Shown here piece after piece: positions 63,033 to 64,000 of a stretch of 64,000 nt of DNA. The notes below the pieces were generated by a model. The model was not told where the DNA came from. It saw only the letters and a list, made by a program, of their open reading frames with translations, and did not search any database. The DNA is from Balneola sp. (GTDB lineage: Bacteria; Bacteroidota; Rhodothermia; Balneolales; Balneolaceae), in assembly GCA_002696035.1 (NCBI GenBank), contig NZQV01000007.1:62001-126000 (forward strand). The letters run 5' to 3'. Each line of letters starts with the position of its first letter. Position 1 is the stretch's first letter. The translations under genes were made by a program, and so were the position numbers.

Positions 63033-64000
63033 CTATTTGTTTGATGACGAAGCTTGGCCTTCCATGTTTTTTGGTTCCGTAATGGTGTTATCATCAAGGG
63101 TAATAGATGTTTGGCTAAACATTCTTCCATTCATTTTTGCCCCTTTATCAAACGTGATCTCATTCATGGACAGGATAATGCCTTCGAAAGAGGCGTTTCC
63201 GCCAACGCTTACTTCCCCTTCTACGTACCAAAAGACATTCTCTGCACGGGCACCATTAGTTAAAGTAAACATGGTATTCTCATCTACAATAAGATCCTTA
63301 CTTACCTTGAATAGCCACATATCATTTGCACTGCCTGATAGCGCAATATTAGATGATATTCGAAGAGATTCACTCCACTCGTGTACTCCGGCAGTCAATG
63401 CAATACTGTGAAAGTCTTCATTTTCATGGCTGGTTAGATCATTGCCGTTTAGCTTTGTGGCATCAGTGAAGGCAGAAACCATATCCTTAAGAGCTTCAGC
63501 AACATGAGCAGTATCCGTTTTGCTCAATTGCATATCTGAATTCTTATCTTCGGTAGATTGTACTGCAACCTTCGAACTGTTAGTTTTACTTACTGAAGAG
63601 CCCTCTCCTACATGTCCTGTAATATTGGAGCCTGATTGATTGTTTATATAATTTTTCACTAAAATTACATAGTGGTTGGCTTTTCCGAGGTCAATAATTT
63701 TCGATTCAGTTGTTGAAGTGATGAAAATTGGCTTGTCGTCAGTCAATTTCATGCCATAACTGCCACTTTGTTTTTGTTTTTTAAGGGAGTTTGAACCAGG
63801 TGTGTTTACGGTTGAGAAACTCCAGCTATGGTCAGTTTCAATAGCAATATAATCCAAACTTTGCACACCGCTTGTTACAGTGAAGGTGTACATAGTACCC
63901 TCGCTTAATTTCTCATTTGGTGTGAAGACAGCAACTTTATTAGAATAGCTGATGGTTCCACTTACAGCACTCATAGTTTGTTGTCGGGAATTTTTAGAAT
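63033..64000 (-). CDS. Secreted Big5 / ice-binding-like (DUF3494) protein, 5'-truncated by the window
   Basis: The frame stays open to the window edge, so the N-terminus is missing. First seen is the end of a Big_5-type Ig-like domain (VSGTISYSNKVAVFTPNEKLSEGTMYTFTV). After a linker comes an ice-binding-protein-like domain: GSANDMWLFKVSKDLIV, LTNGARAENVFWYVEGEVSVGGNASFEGIILS, then AKMNGRMFSQTSITLDDNTIT. Such proteins bind ice or act as surface adhesins. Confidence 0.88.
   Translation of the reverse strand, partial: SKNSRQQTMSAVSGTISYSNKVAVFTPNEKLSEGTMYTFTVTSGVQSLDYIAIETDHSWSFSTVNTPGSNSLKKQKQSGSYGMKLTDDKPIFITSTTESKIIDLGKANHYVILVKNYINNQSGSNITGHVGEGSSVSKTNSSKVAVQSTEDKNSDMQLSKTDTAHVAEALKDMVSAFTDATKLNGNDLTSHENEDFHSIALTAGVHEWSESLRISSNIALSGSANDMWLFKVSKDLIVDENTMFTLTNGARAENVFWYVEGEVSVGGNASFEGIILSMNEITFDKGAKMNGRMFSQTSITLDDNTITEPKNMEGQASSSNK

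Overview
The window looks like a chromosome segment of a marine, Gram-negative Bacteroidota/Balneolota-type bacterium. This is inferred from the many lipobox lipoproteins, the scarcity of clear Shine-Dalgarno sites, the SDR-type uronate reductase, the YtxH/lmo0937/DUF2959 stress genes and the pectin-degradation genes. No rRNA or marker gene here settles the lineage. Three layers are visible: core genes, a sharply bounded genomic island of 30.65 kb, and small repeat-flanked mobile units.

1-8743 is a pectin/galacturonate locus. It holds a pectin methylesterase, a GH28 polygalacturonase, a secreted barrel-type pectate lyase, an SDR uronate reductase, uronate isomerase UxaC, a LacI regulator and a RidA-type deaminase. 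The exported enzymes would de-esterify and cut pectin, and UxaC plus the SDR would feed galacturonate into central metabolism. A shared 11-bp palindrome (TTAACCGGTAA) lies upstream of two of the transcription units and is a candidate operator. 8811-17896 holds cell-envelope and housekeeping genes: an acidic lipoprotein, M23 and M16 peptidases, a penicillin acylase-type Ntn hydrolase and a DinB protein. It also holds a DUF559 nuclease gene flanked by two 264-bp direct repeats. 17900-20600 holds a REP-type (Y1) transposase between 110-bp direct repeats, then guaC and truA.

20695-51391 is an integrative island in tRNA-Asn(GUU). A 47-bp copy of the tRNA 3' half is repeated exactly 30,650 bp away. 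A tyrosine integrase and GGGTACA arm-like repeats sit at the left end, the same repeats recur at the right end, and a broken second integrase lies just beyond the right att site. The cargo begins with an integrase/excisionase/replication-type module. Next is a type I restriction-modification system (hsdR, hsdM, hsdS) with two passenger genes between R and M. Then comes a cluster that I read as an uncharacterised defence system: an unknown 534-aa protein, a PLD-type nuclease, a nuclease-RecQ helicase fusion of 1376 aa and a membrane coiled-coil protein, all translationally packed. A zinc-ribbon protein follows, then an opposing pair of Hsp70/actin-fold ATPase and SNF2 helicase, then an HNH endonuclease. 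A PKD lipoprotein and a Fic AMP-transferase-type protein close the island.

51845-57997 is a stress/envelope cluster: DUF2959, an AraC-type regulator, a cupin, a caspase-fold lipoprotein, YtxH, an lmo0937-type micro-protein and a degenerate histidine-kinase ATPase domain. 58150-62889 is a cyanophycin cluster (isoaspartyl peptidase, cyanophycinase cphB, cyanophycin synthetase cphA) for making and breaking the Asp-Arg nitrogen store. The window ends inside a secreted Big5/ice-binding-type protein.
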